A DNA stretch of 64,000 nt from UBA7430 sp002478765 (GTDB lineage: Bacteria > Bacteroidota > Bacteroidia > Flavobacteriales > UBA7430): assembly GCA_943789355.1 (NCBI GenBank), contig CALSTU010000002.1, forward strand, positions 62,001-126,000, read 5' to 3'. The translations under genes and the position numbers were made by a program. The notes beneath the pieces are model-generated. The model did no database searches. It saw only the letters and a list, made by a program, of their open reading frames with translations, and was not told the DNA's origin. Below, piece after piece: positions 33,579 through 43,047 of the stretch (its first letter is position 1; every line of letters begins with the position of its first letter).

Positions 33579-35120
33579 CTATAAGGGCACCGACCAAGTT
33601 TGACGATCCAAACTTCTAAAATGAATGGCTTCTGCTACGTGAATGCTTTGAATGCGTTCACAAGATGCTAAATCCGCAATCGTTCTTGAAACTTTCAAAA
33701 TACGATCATAGGCACGGGCACTCAAATCCAATTGCTCCATAGCCAATTTTAAGATCTTCATAGCCTGCTCGTCAATCAACCCATGTTTCTTAAGGTCAAC
33801 CGAATTCATTTGCGCATTGCAATGGATGTTTTTTTTGGAAAATCGGTTTTCTTGTTTCTCTCTTGCTTTCATGACCCTCTGACGAATTTCTTCACTTGAT
33901 ACGGACGTAGATTTTGTGGTCAATTGATCAAAGTTTACAGGCGTCACCTCTACATGCAAATCAATACGATCCAGAAGAGGTCCTGAAATACGATTTAAAT
34001 ATTTCTGAACAACGCCCGGAGCACAAACACAAGGTTTTGCCGGATGATTGAAATAACCACAAGGACAGGGGTTCATAGAAGCAACTAAAGTAAAACTAGC
34101 CGGAAATTCTACACAGTATTTTGATCTTGAAATTGAAATAACGCGATCTTCCAAAGGTTGTCTTAGGACCTCCAAAACAGATCTTTTATATTCGGGCAAC
34201 TCATCTAAAAATAAAACGCCATTATGAGCAAGAGATATCTCTCCAGGATGAGGGCTGGAACCCCCTCCAACTAGAGCAACGTCAGAGATTGTATGATGTG
34301 GCGCTCGAAAAGGCCTGTGAGCGATTAAAGATGTACTTCCTTTCATCTTCCCTGCAACGGAATGAATTTTTGTTGTTTCTAATGCTTCACCCAATGAGAG
34401 GGGTGGTAGAATGCTTGGAAAACGTTTTGCCAACATCGTTTTACCTGCACCAGGAGGGCCAATTAAAACGATATTGTGACCACCTGCTGCTGCAATTTCT
34501 AGGGCTCTTTTAACCGTTTGTTGACCTTTTACATCAGAAAAATCATTCATTATAAATCTTTGTTCGCTTTTGAAAAGTGATCGAGTATCTATGGTTACAG
34601 GCTCTAATTCGTTTGGATTCCTGAAGAAATCACAAACCTCTTCAATGGTTGACATTCCATAGACGTCAAGTCCATTAACTATTGCAGCCTCTTTTGCATT
34701 TTGAGCAGGGACTAACAAACCTTTAAAACCATCCTTACGCGCCTGAACAGCCATTGGTAAGACTCCTTTTATAGGTAAAATTGTTCCGTCTAGAGACAGT
34801 TCTCCCATGATAACATATCTTGGTAAATATTTAGCAATGAGTTGCTTAGAGCCCACCAAAACTCCAATAGCGATTGGTAAATCATAAGCTGAACCCTCTT
34901 TCCGAAGATCCGCTGGGGACATATTTACAACCACTTTAAATCCTGGCCACCGAAACCCTTGATTGTACAGCGCAACGTGAATTCGTTCCTTAGACTCTTT
35001 AATAGCGCTATCGGGAAGACCTACTAGAATGAATTTTGCTCCACGAGAAACATTCACTTCAATGGTAATTAGTGTAGAATCTATTCCATAAACGGCACTT
35101 CCATATATTTTAACTAACAT
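33579..35120 (-). CDS. comM: YifB/ComM family Mg-chelatase-like AAA ATPase
   Basis: A 513-residue AAA+ protein of the ComM/YifB family. ComM is a hexameric helicase that promotes branch migration during recombination in natural transformation. The N-terminal ChlI-like domain begins MLVKIYGSAVYGID. Walker A GPPGAGKTMLAKRF lies near residue 218, Walker B GVLFLDELPEY near 295, and a Cys cluster PCPCGYFNH...CVCAPG near 350. The C-terminal Mg-chelatase domain ends with LRTIADL-like SRTIADLASCERI. The length is typical. Confidence 0.94.
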   Translation of the reverse strand: MLVKIYGSAVYGIDSTLITIEVNVSRGAKFILVGLPDSAIKESKERIHVALYNQGFRWPGFKVVVNMSPADLRKEGSAYDLPIAIGVLVGSKQLIAKYLPRYVIMGELSLDGTILPIKGVLPMAVQARKDGFKGLLVPAQNAKEAAIVNGLDVYGMSTIEEVCDFFRNPNELEPVTIDTRSLFKSEQRFIMNDFSDVKGQQTVKRALEIAAAGGHNIVLIGPPGAGKTMLAKRFPSILPPLSLGEALETTKIHSVAGKMKGSTSLIAHRPFRAPHHTISDVALVGGGSSPHPGEISLAHNGVLFLDELPEYKRSVLEVLRQPLEDRVISISRSKYCVEFPASFTLVASMNPCPCGYFNHPAKPCVCAPGVVQKYLNRISGPLLDRIDLHVEVTPVNFDQLTTKSTSVSSEEIRQRVMKAREKQENRFSKKNIHCNAQMNSVDLKKHGLIDEQAMKILKLAMEQLDLSARAYDRILKVSRTIADLASCERIQSIHVAEAIHFRSLDRQTWSVPL

Positions 35121-35244
35121 TATTTATGTATTTATCATTTGAACTATAAAATTATTCAAGACTCTATTCCGGAACTAAAAAGCTAATGTGATGGTGGACA
35201 TCGATATTGTGAATAAAATCAACCTAAATATTTTACAAATCGGA

Positions 35245-37272
35245 TCATTTTAATGGTAGTACTATGGTAAATATAGAACCGCCTCCCTCCATACTCTTGA
35301 CTAAAATATCTCCACCATGATCTCTAACTATTGTGTATGCCATGGACAAACCCAAACCTTTATTTCCGACGATTCTATTCAATTGAAACGGTTTAAACAC
35401 ATTTTTAACCACTTCTTGATCCATCGGTACTCCGTCGTCTTCAAAAGATATTAAAATACAATCATTTTCGAGTTGAGTTTTTACCTTGATTACACCCTTG
35501 TTGGGAAGAGGTTTATCGCGAATAGCACTCACTGCTGTTTCAAAAACAGACAAAAAAGATTGATTCAAATCTTTCGCTTTGCAATGTATTACTGGAAGTT
35601 TACCTAAATCTAAATCTACCTTGATACTTCCAGGCAAAAGGGTTCTCTGAAGAAGTATCATAGAGCTTATATCTCTATTTATTTGGGTACGCATGACAGA
35701 TCTGTCTGCATCTGATTTTGAAAAGTACTTCAATCCATTCGTGATTTCTGCAGTTCTGTTTATTCCCTCTTGAACTTTCAATAAAGAATTAGAAAGTTCT
35801 TTGAAAATTTCATTCTTTTCGATTTCCAATCGATAGGTAATTAATTTTTTCAACGTATCATTTGCATTATCAAATTTCAAGTCAATAGAATCAAAATATT
35901 TTTTCAAAAAACTAAGATTTCGATCTATAATTGAAATGTTTCCTCCTGAAATTTGAATGCTATTATTAATCTTATGACAAATGCCTGCAGACATCTTACC
36001 TAAAGAGTTCATGATTTCAGATTGCTCCAATTCACTTTGATATATTTTTAATTTTGATAAAGCTTCGTCCTTTTCTATACGAGAAATTTTAAGTCGATAA
36101 GCTGAAACAAAAGACAGGGAAATGGCTTCAACAAAAGAACCATAGATGATCGCATTACGAGTAAATTCATTGGAAACAATTAGCCCGTTGTGGTGAATGA
36201 TGAAAATAATCAAACATGACAAATACAAGCTCCATGAACATAAGAAGAATTTTGCCACCTTGTTACCCTTTCTATGAGATTGTATACCAACTAAAATTAA
36301 ATAACCCGTGAATATTAATGAGAAATATTGAATGATTGCTGAGCTTACTGCATAACTATAAAAATTACTCATGATACCCACAATAAATATGAGTATAAAT
36401 AAATAGACCCCTCTGGTAAGTCTGGGAAGTATTGTTTTTGTTTTCAATAATGACAGGACAAATAGAGCTATTGATATCGGAATTAAAGCGCCATATGACG
36501 GAAAAAAAATATTGTAAACAGGTTTGTTTGGCCAAAGACACTCAAAGCTGTAACCTCCATAGCTGGCTGTAAAAAACAAGATCGAGCTTAAATAAAAAAT
36601 ATAGTTCAACAAGAACTTTTCTTTGACATAGAGGTAAACAAAATAATTGAAGAAAATCAAGACAAACAAAACACCAAAATAGATGCCAAAAAATAGGCTG
36701 TTGTGATGCCTTTCTTCCGTGAGATATTTCAAGGAGGCAATTTTCAAATTAAATGAAAAATTAGAATCCTTTGTTATTCTAAAGTAGCAGGTGTAATTGT
36801 CTTGAGGAAGTGAGAAATAATAATTGGGAATTTTGATTTCTCTTTTATCAAACACCAATGCATCTCCTGACCTAACATGTTTAATGAGCTTCGAATCTTT
36901 CACAAAATAGACATCAACCAAATCAATTTGTGGATTGTCAAATACTAAATATTGATTTTCTGCAAAGTTTTTTAAGTCAATCTTATACCAATAAGCCAAG
37001 GCGGTAAACCTACCATTTAATAGTGCACTATTTAATGGGGTCCAGACATCATCTTCATGCGGCCATTCTCGACATTCAGATACGTCATTTGGGTTTGAGT
37101 GTACATAGATGGATTCCTTAAGCTCAACCAAACCATAACTATTTTCACGAATGACAAGCTCACTCCCACGCATGGGGTAAGTAAACAATGCAATCGTAAC
37201 CACAAAATAACTGTAAATCTTATTGGTGAAAAAAGTCCCAATAAATCTTATCAAACAATAAATATATAGCAA
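35245..37272 (-). CDS. 7TMR-DISM histidine kinase homologue with altered catalytic residues
   Basis: A protein of about 675 residues: an N-terminal membrane segment, an extracellular 7TMR-DISM2 domain (residues about 40-180), seven membrane helices (about 190-400), a coiled coil, a HisKA-like region and a HATPase domain. The phosphoacceptor site reads AGICHKINNS (His433), with Lys where active kinases have Glu. The N-box reads SVFETAV (Thr579), where Asn normally holds Mg-ATP. The G-boxes DDGVPMD and NKGLGLSMAYTIV remain. Kinase activity may be weak or absent. The start codon is uncertain: TTG at 37272 or TTG at 37254, no ATG before residue 34. It is a tandem paralogue of the next kinase. Confidence 0.87.
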   Translation of the reverse strand: MLYIYCLIRFIGTFFTNKIYSYFVVTIALFTYPMRGSELVIRENSYGLVELKESIYVHSNPNDVSECREWPHEDDVWTPLNSALLNGRFTALAYWYKIDLKNFAENQYLVFDNPQIDLVDVYFVKDSKLIKHVRSGDALVFDKREIKIPNYYFSLPQDNYTCYFRITKDSNFSFNLKIASLKYLTEERHHNSLFFGIYFGVLFVLIFFNYFVYLYVKEKFLLNYIFYLSSILFFTASYGGYSFECLWPNKPVYNIFFPSYGALIPISIALFVLSLLKTKTILPRLTRGVYLFILIFIVGIMSNFYSYAVSSAIIQYFSLIFTGYLILVGIQSHRKGNKVAKFFLCSWSLYLSCLIIFIIHHNGLIVSNEFTRNAIIYGSFVEAISLSFVSAYRLKISRIEKDEALSKLKIYQSELEQSEIMNSLGKMSAGICHKINNSIQISGGNISIIDRNLSFLKKYFDSIDLKFDNANDTLKKLITYRLEIEKNEIFKELSNSLLKVQEGINRTAEITNGLKYFSKSDADRSVMRTQINRDISSMILLQRTLLPGSIKVDLDLGKLPVIHCKAKDLNQSFLSVFETAVSAIRDKPLPNKGVIKVKTQLENDCILISFEDDGVPMDQEVVKNVFKPFQLNRIVGNKGLGLSMAYTIVRDHGGDILVKSMEGGGSIFTIVLPLK

Positions 37273-37392
37273 TTATTTAATTATAAAAATACTAATATAG
37301 ATATTATTATTCATATAATTAAGGTGCTGTTTTCGTGTTTTTGAAAAACAACAAGTTTATCAGTTTGATCTAGTCTTTTACAAAAAAAGAAT

Positions 37393-39342
37393 TTATTTGA
37401 TCGGGAACTCAATCATAAATTCAGTGCCTATTCCAAGCTCGGATTTAAAATAAATGAAACCATCATGATCTTCAATAATACGTTTGCTTATGGCCATGCC
37501 CAAGCCATGCCCATTCTCCTTTGTTGTATAGCAGTCAACAAATAAATTCTTTTGAACGAAAGCATTCATCCCTGTGCCCGTATCAGAAATTTTCACTTGT
37601 ACTTTGTTGTTTGTATTTATAGTACGTATTCGAATACACTCATGATGAAGTGTCTCTTTTTGTTGGATTGATTCAACGGCATTTTTGAGAACATTCATGA
37701 ATACTTGTTCAATCTGCCCTTTTGATCCCTGAATCATTGGTTTGTCATCAAGTTCTTTATCAACTGAAATTGTATCGATCAAATCGATGTGAATGATCGA
37801 CAGCGTATCATTGAGACAGTCATTGATGTTTACCATTTCTTCTGCCTTACTGTGCGTCAAAAAATTTTTTGAAATATTTTCAACTTGATTCATCGCAAGT
37901 TGAACCGAATTCAAGCCATCAAATAATTCTCTCCTGACGGTCTCTATATCTATCCGATCTTCTAAAGTTTGAATTTCTTGCTCTTTTAAATGCATGTCTG
38001 TTTTACCCGCTCTTAAATCTCTGTAAAGCAGTACTAATTTGTCCATGTATGAAAAGTTTCGATCCAAGACACCTATATAATTTGAAACAAAATAAATAGG
38101 ACTTTGAATTTCATGAGCTTGCTCTCTCAAAAATTTCCGTTGTTCCTCTTGCTTTAAAATCCGATTATTTTCGGCAGCCTCCTTCTGTAAGCGAAGCGTT
38201 TTAATTTTATATCCAATAACCATAGATAAAAGAGTTGATTCCAAAGCGGAACCAAAAAACAAACCATTGATGAGAAAAGAATTGTAGTGGATAAGGCCTT
38301 TTATCTGAAACACAAAGAGTACAATTAAAACTAGGTGTAAAGACCACGTCATTAGAAAATATTTAGCAACACCGTGTCCTTTAAAATGAATTTTAAGAGC
38401 TAAAAAAAACAAATATACAGACAATAGAACTGAAGACCCTTGAATGATTACCCATACCTGGGTAAAACTCATAAAATTTAAAACTATCGTTAATATGCAG
38501 AGAATTATAAAACCTCTAAGTATTAAAAAAGCTTTGTAATCATACTTTTTTATTTGCAGTAATGAGACTACAAATAAAATCATGAAAATTAAATACATGC
38601 ATGTAATTGATGGTAGATAAGAATTGAAGTGAGGTTTGTTGTGCCAAAAATATTGAAAACTATAACCTATTAAACCGCTTGACGAAAGAATCAAAAAAAC
38701 CAAGTAAAAGACATACCATAATATGGCTTTCTCTTTGGTGGACAGATATATAAAAAAATTGTAAAAAATAAGAACAAAAAGAATCCCCAAGTAGGCACCC
38801 CACAATAGGTTTGAATCTTGAATACCCTCAATGATAAAATCAACCGAACTAATGGATAAACAACTTTTAAAATCTACGCTATTGTTTAGCATAAAATAAC
38901 ATTCAAAAGAACCCTGAGGAAGTAAATAAACAAAATCATGAACTTGTATTTCTCTTGTATCAAATGGTCTTTGATCCCCAGAAAAAATTTGATGTACAAC
39001 AACAGAATCTTTAACAAAATAGACGTCTAAATAGTCAATACTTCCGTCTTTTATTTGAAGATATTGATTGGGTGAGTCATTCTTAATTTTAATTTTAAAC
39101 CAATAGTTCAACCCCAATCTACCGCTCAAGACAGAATCTACTATGGGCACCCAATCTTCAGACTCATACATTATGAAATTAGCACTAACATCATCGCTAA
39201 GTACTTCGCTCATGAATATATAATTCATGACTTTTACCTCTCCTGTGAAATTTTTTTCGATAATCAATTCATCTGCAATCAAACCAGAATAGGATATGAG
39301 GAAAAATACAGCTAAATGAAAGTAACATCTGATGTCTAACAT
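37393..39342 (-). CDS. 7TMR-DISM histidine kinase
   Basis: A 649-residue sensor kinase with a signal peptide, an extracellular 7TMR-DISM2 domain (residues about 25-170), a seven-helix membrane domain (about 180-390), a coiled coil and a kinase core. The H-box is intact (EQAHEIQSPI, His410). The N-box is intact (NVLKNAVESI, Asn554), as are G1 SDTGTGMN and G2 GHGLGMAISK. DISM domains commonly sense carbohydrates or other extracellular ligands. The gene lies 120 bp upstream of its paralogue on the same strand. No response regulator is adjacent; the NarL-type regulator at 54.5 kb is a candidate partner only by proximity. Confidence 0.91.
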   Translation of the reverse strand: MLDIRCYFHLAVFFLISYSGLIADELIIEKNFTGEVKVMNYIFMSEVLSDDVSANFIMYESEDWVPIVDSVLSGRLGLNYWFKIKIKNDSPNQYLQIKDGSIDYLDVYFVKDSVVVHQIFSGDQRPFDTREIQVHDFVYLLPQGSFECYFMLNNSVDFKSCLSISSVDFIIEGIQDSNLLWGAYLGILFVLIFYNFFIYLSTKEKAILWYVFYLVFLILSSSGLIGYSFQYFWHNKPHFNSYLPSITCMYLIFMILFVVSLLQIKKYDYKAFLILRGFIILCILTIVLNFMSFTQVWVIIQGSSVLLSVYLFFLALKIHFKGHGVAKYFLMTWSLHLVLIVLFVFQIKGLIHYNSFLINGLFFGSALESTLLSMVIGYKIKTLRLQKEAAENNRILKQEEQRKFLREQAHEIQSPIYFVSNYIGVLDRNFSYMDKLVLLYRDLRAGKTDMHLKEQEIQTLEDRIDIETVRRELFDGLNSVQLAMNQVENISKNFLTHSKAEEMVNINDCLNDTLSIIHIDLIDTISVDKELDDKPMIQGSKGQIEQVFMNVLKNAVESIQQKETLHHECIRIRTINTNNKVQVKISDTGTGMNAFVQKNLFVDCYTTKENGHGLGMAISKRIIEDHDGFIYFKSELGIGTEFMIEFPIK

Positions 39343-39515
39343 TATTCTTTTATTTATAAAACATATATAATAACCCTCTAACTATTGGCGTCATCAGATA
39401 AGTGATATAATAAATCAAATATATGAATATATATTACCGAAATTAAAACGCACAACAATCGATAATAATTCTAGATAAGAAACTGCTCGATGACATGAAT
39501 TCGAGACTTTATGAA

Positions 39516-40790
39516 TTAGTAGGAGTACTTATCCTTCCAACGTGTTTTTAGAAATTCACGCATGTGTGCTTCACGTGAATTATTGGCAGGATCAAAAAGT
39601 TTTGTACCAATGAGTTCATCAGGAAGAAACTCCTGGTTAATAAAGTTGTTGGCATAGTCGTGAGAATACTTGTAACCATTACCGTAATTTAAATCTTTCA
39701 TTAATTGTGTAGGAGCATTTCTCAAATGCAAAGGGACCGGTAATGAACCCGTTTGCTTCACTATTATTTGTGCTTTATTGATTGCACTGTAAGCCGAATT
39801 ACTCTTCTCTGAGCTTGCCAAATAAGTAACACATTGAGAAAGGACAATCCTACCCTCAGGCATCCCTATAGTACGCACTGCCTGAAAGCAATTATTTGCC
39901 ATAATCAATGCCGTAGGATTGGCATTACCTATATCCTCACTTGCTAAAATCAATAATCGTCTTGCAATAAACTTAACGTCTTCCCCCCCATCAATCATTC
40001 GGGCCAACCAGTATATAGCACCGTTCGGGTCGCTACCTCGAATAGATTTTATAAGTGCCGATGCAACATCATAATGTTGTTCTCCACCCTTGTCATAAGA
40101 AGCAATTACCTGTTGTGCATGTCGATTTACCAAAGCATCGTCTACGATCACTTTATTCGCGACTTCTGCATTTACGATAAGTTCAAAAACATTTAACAAT
40201 TTACGTGCATCGCCTCCTGAAAGTCTTAATAAGGCCGTATCTTCTTTTATCGTAATCTCTTTCTTAGCTAATTTCTCATCCTCAGAAACAGCTCTTTTCA
40301 ATAAGTTTTGTAGATCTACTTTAGAGAAGTGTTCCAAGGTATAAACCTGACATCTAGAAAGCAAGGCGGGAATTACTTCAAAAGACGGGTTTTCTGTCGT
40401 GGCACCAATAAGCGTCACCACACCTGTTTCTACTGCACCCAGGAGAGAATCCTGCTGTGACTTACTAAAGCGATGGATCTCATCAATAAAGAGCACGGGA
40501 CTTTCTGTTCCGAACAGACCTCTACTCTTTGCTTTTTCTATGACTTCACGGACATCCTTAACACCAGAATTTATAGCACTTAATGTGTGTATTTCCCTGT
40601 TTAATTGCTGAGCAATGATTTGTGCTAAAGTGGTTTTACCAACTCCTGGAGGGCCCCATAAAATCAAGGAAGGTAAAACTCCCGACTCCATAGCCTGACG
40701 AAAAACAGTTTCCTTTCCCACCAGGTGAGTCTGCCCGATGTATTCATCGAGATTTGTAGGTCGTAATCGTTCAGCTAAGGGCTTATTCAT
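39516..40790 (-). CDS. rarA: Replication-associated recombination protein RarA (MgsA)
   Basis: A 424-residue AAA+ ATPase related to clamp-loader and Werner-interacting proteins, acting at stalled replication forks. Motifs are LAERLRPTNLDEYIGQTHLV at the N-terminus, Walker A GPPGVGKTTLA near residue 46, Walker B PVLFIDEIHRFSKSQQDSLL near 100, sensor 1 IGATTENPSFE and the C-terminal tetramerisation region with GSDPNGAIYWLARMIDGGED. Normal length. Confidence 0.95.
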   Translation of the reverse strand: MNKPLAERLRPTNLDEYIGQTHLVGKETVFRQAMESGVLPSLILWGPPGVGKTTLAQIIAQQLNREIHTLSAINSGVKDVREVIEKAKSRGLFGTESPVLFIDEIHRFSKSQQDSLLGAVETGVVTLIGATTENPSFEVIPALLSRCQVYTLEHFSKVDLQNLLKRAVSEDEKLAKKEITIKEDTALLRLSGGDARKLLNVFELIVNAEVANKVIVDDALVNRHAQQVIASYDKGGEQHYDVASALIKSIRGSDPNGAIYWLARMIDGGEDVKFIARRLLILASEDIGNANPTALIMANNCFQAVRTIGMPEGRIVLSQCVTYLASSEKSNSAYSAINKAQIIVKQTGSLPVPLHLRNAPTQLMKDLNYGNGYKYSHDYANNFINQEFLPDELIGTKLFDPANNSREAHMREFLKTRWKDKYSY

Positions 40791-40810
40791 AAGTATTTGT
40801 TATATAAAAT

Positions 40811-40818
40811 CAAATATA
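40811..40818 (-). promoter_or_regulatory. Putative -7 element of rarA
   Basis: TATATTTG on the minus strand matches TAnnTTTG, 20 bases before the rarA ATG and just after the dnaK terminator. No -33 TTG was found. Confidence 0.4.
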
Positions 40819-40828
40819 AATTAAAAAA

Positions 40829-40858
40829 CAAAAGCCGCTCAGAATTGAGCGGCTTTTG
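40829..40858 (-). terminator. dnaK terminator
   Basis: A perfect 13-bp stem (CAAAAGCCGCTCA/TGAGCGGCTTTTG) with a GAAT loop and a T-run on the minus-strand side, 27 bp after the dnaK stop. Confidence 0.85.
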
Positions 40859-40884
40859 TCATCTATATTTAATTTTAAGAACGT

Positions 40885-42777
40885 TTATTTTACTTCTTCA
40901 AAATCAACATCCGTTACATCATCTGTAGCCGGCTCAGCCTCTTGGCTTGCTGCTTGCGCATCAGGTCCTGCTTCATTGGATTGAGCGTACATTTCCTGAG
41001 AAGCTGCTTGGAAGATTTGATTTAATGCCTCCATAGATGTATCAATGGCTGCAATATCTTGAGCTTCATGAGCCTTTTTCAATTCTGCTATTGCATCTTC
41101 AATAGGTTGCTTTTTGTCTGCCGGTAATTTATCCCCAAACTCAGCAATTTGCTTTTCAGTTTGGAAAATCATTTGATCAGCAGCATTCAATTTATCTACC
41201 TTCTCTTTAACTTCTTTATCAGAATCTTCGTTGGCTTTTGCCTCATCACGCATCTTTTGAATTTCTTCATCGGTTAGTCCTGATGAAGATTCAATCTTGA
41301 TGTGCTGCTCTTTACCTGTAGATTTATCTTTTGCAGAAACCTTCATGATACCGTTTGCATCAATGTCAAAAGACACTTCAATTTGCGGAACACCTCTTTG
41401 AGCGGGTGGAATATCTGCCAACTGGAATCGACCGATTGTTTTGTTATCCGCGGCCATTGGTCGCTCTCCTTGAAGTACATGAATGTCTACAGCCGGTTGA
41501 TTATCTGCTGCCGTAGAGAACACTTGAGACTTGTTGGTAGGAATTGTTGTATTCGCATCAATAAGCTTTGTGAAAACAGCACCCATAGTCTCAATACCTA
41601 AAGACAACGGTGTAACATCCAGTAAAAGAACGTCTTTCACCTCACCCGTTAGAACACCACCTTGAATAGCTGCTCCAACAGCAACGACCTCGTCAGGATT
41701 AACTCCTTTTGATGGTTTCTTCCCAAAGAACTCTTCAACGATAGCTTGTATGGCAGGAATACGTGTAGAACCACCAACCAAAATCACTTCATCGATTTCG
41801 TTTTTATCAAGTCCCGAATCAGCCAATGCTTTTTTACAAGGCGCAAGAGATCGCTGAATTAATGTATCAGCAATTTGTTCAAATTTAGAACGCGTTAGGG
41901 TTCTTACCAAGTGCTTAGGTCCCGAAGCAGTAGCTGTAACATAAGGTAAGTTGATTTCGGTTTGTGTCGAAGAAGATAATTCAACTTTAGCTTTTTCAGC
42001 TGCTTCTTTCAAACGTTGAAGTGCCATCGCATCATCTCGAAGATCTATCGACTCTTCAGCTTTGAACTCTTCAGCAAGCCAATCAATAATAACTTGATCA
42101 AAATCATCACCACCAAGGTGTGTATCACCGTTGGTAGATTTTACTTCAAAAACACCATCTCCTAATTCAAGAATAGAAATATCGAAAGTACCACCCCCAA
42201 GGTCAAATACTGCAATGTTTACATCTTTATCTTTTTTATCCAATCCATAAGCTAAAGCTGCAGCCGTAGGCTCATTTATGATACGTCGAACTTTTAATCC
42301 AGCAACCTCACCTGCTTCTTTCGTAGCATGTCTCTGAGAATCGTTAAAATAAGCAGGAACCGTAATTACAGCCTCGGTAACTTCTTGACCTAAATATTCT
42401 TCAGCTGTTTTTTTCATTTTCTGAAGAACCATAGCAGAAATTTCTTGAGGTGTATACAAACGACCATCAATATCTACTCTAGGCGTGTTGTTATCGCCTT
42501 TTGCAACTGAATAAGGCACATTTTTTATTTCCTTAGCACAATTGTCAAAGGATTCACCCATAAAACGTTTAATCGAATAAATCGTTTTTTGAGGGTTTGT
42601 AATTGCCTGACGTTTGGCTGGATCACCAACCTTACGCTCACCACCTTCTACAAAAGCTACAATAGATGGTGTTGTTCTTTTCCCTTCAGCGTTAGCGATA
42701 ACTACAGGCTCATTACCTTCCATTACCGATACACATGAGTTCGTTGTTCCCAAGTCAATTCCGATAATCTTACTCAT
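40885..42777 (-). CDS. dnaK: Molecular chaperone DnaK (Hsp70)
   Basis: A 630-residue Hsp70. The N-terminal ATPase domain starts KIIGIDLGTTNSCVSVMEG and contains IINEPTAAALAYG, VFDLGGGTFDISILELG and VGGSTRIPAIQ. The substrate-binding domain holds LLDVTPLSLGIETMG, and the helical lid ends in an acidic tail (DDVTDVDFEEVK). It works with DnaJ and GrpE, neither of which is adjacent. The 270-bp upstream region carries four TGACA repeats described separately; no CIRCE element was seen. Confidence 0.98.
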   Translation of the reverse strand: MSKIIGIDLGTTNSCVSVMEGNEPVVIANAEGKRTTPSIVAFVEGGERKVGDPAKRQAITNPQKTIYSIKRFMGESFDNCAKEIKNVPYSVAKGDNNTPRVDIDGRLYTPQEISAMVLQKMKKTAEEYLGQEVTEAVITVPAYFNDSQRHATKEAGEVAGLKVRRIINEPTAAALAYGLDKKDKDVNIAVFDLGGGTFDISILELGDGVFEVKSTNGDTHLGGDDFDQVIIDWLAEEFKAEESIDLRDDAMALQRLKEAAEKAKVELSSSTQTEINLPYVTATASGPKHLVRTLTRSKFEQIADTLIQRSLAPCKKALADSGLDKNEIDEVILVGGSTRIPAIQAIVEEFFGKKPSKGVNPDEVVAVGAAIQGGVLTGEVKDVLLLDVTPLSLGIETMGAVFTKLIDANTTIPTNKSQVFSTAADNQPAVDIHVLQGERPMAADNKTIGRFQLADIPPAQRGVPQIEVSFDIDANGIMKVSAKDKSTGKEQHIKIESSSGLTDEEIQKMRDEAKANEDSDKEVKEKVDKLNAADQMIFQTEKQIAEFGDKLPADKKQPIEDAIAELKKAHEAQDIAAIDTSMEALNQIFQAASQEMYAQSNEAGPDAQAASQEAEPATDDVTDVDFEEVK

Positions 42778-42878
42778 ATCTTTACGTTTAATTAATTTGT
42801 TGTTATTTTCAATCAGCTTAAGTCAATCATTGTGCCATCAGAAAATTTCATACTTGAGATTACAAAAAAGTCATAATT

Positions 42879-42928
42879 TGACAGAATTTTGATGAAACAT
42901 GACAAATTAAGTGACAGTATGTCTGACA
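42879..42928. promoter_or_regulatory. Four TGACA direct repeats, putative regulator-binding array
   Basis: TGACA occurs at 42879, 42900, 42912 and 42924 (start positions), spaced 21, 12 and 12 bp. The last two form TGTCTGACA, a near-palindrome. The array sits between the divergent dnaK and the secreted coiled-coil protein gene, about 100-150 bp upstream of each. Regulator and role are unknown. Confidence 0.4.
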
Positions 42929-43047
42929 TGAACATGTAAATTATAATGAATTTCATGGTTAGCCCCATGGTTTTAATCATCATTTCCAAGTAGGTCTAAT
43001 ATTTTCTTACTTTTGTTAACTCTTACTATAACCAGATTGAAAATCGT

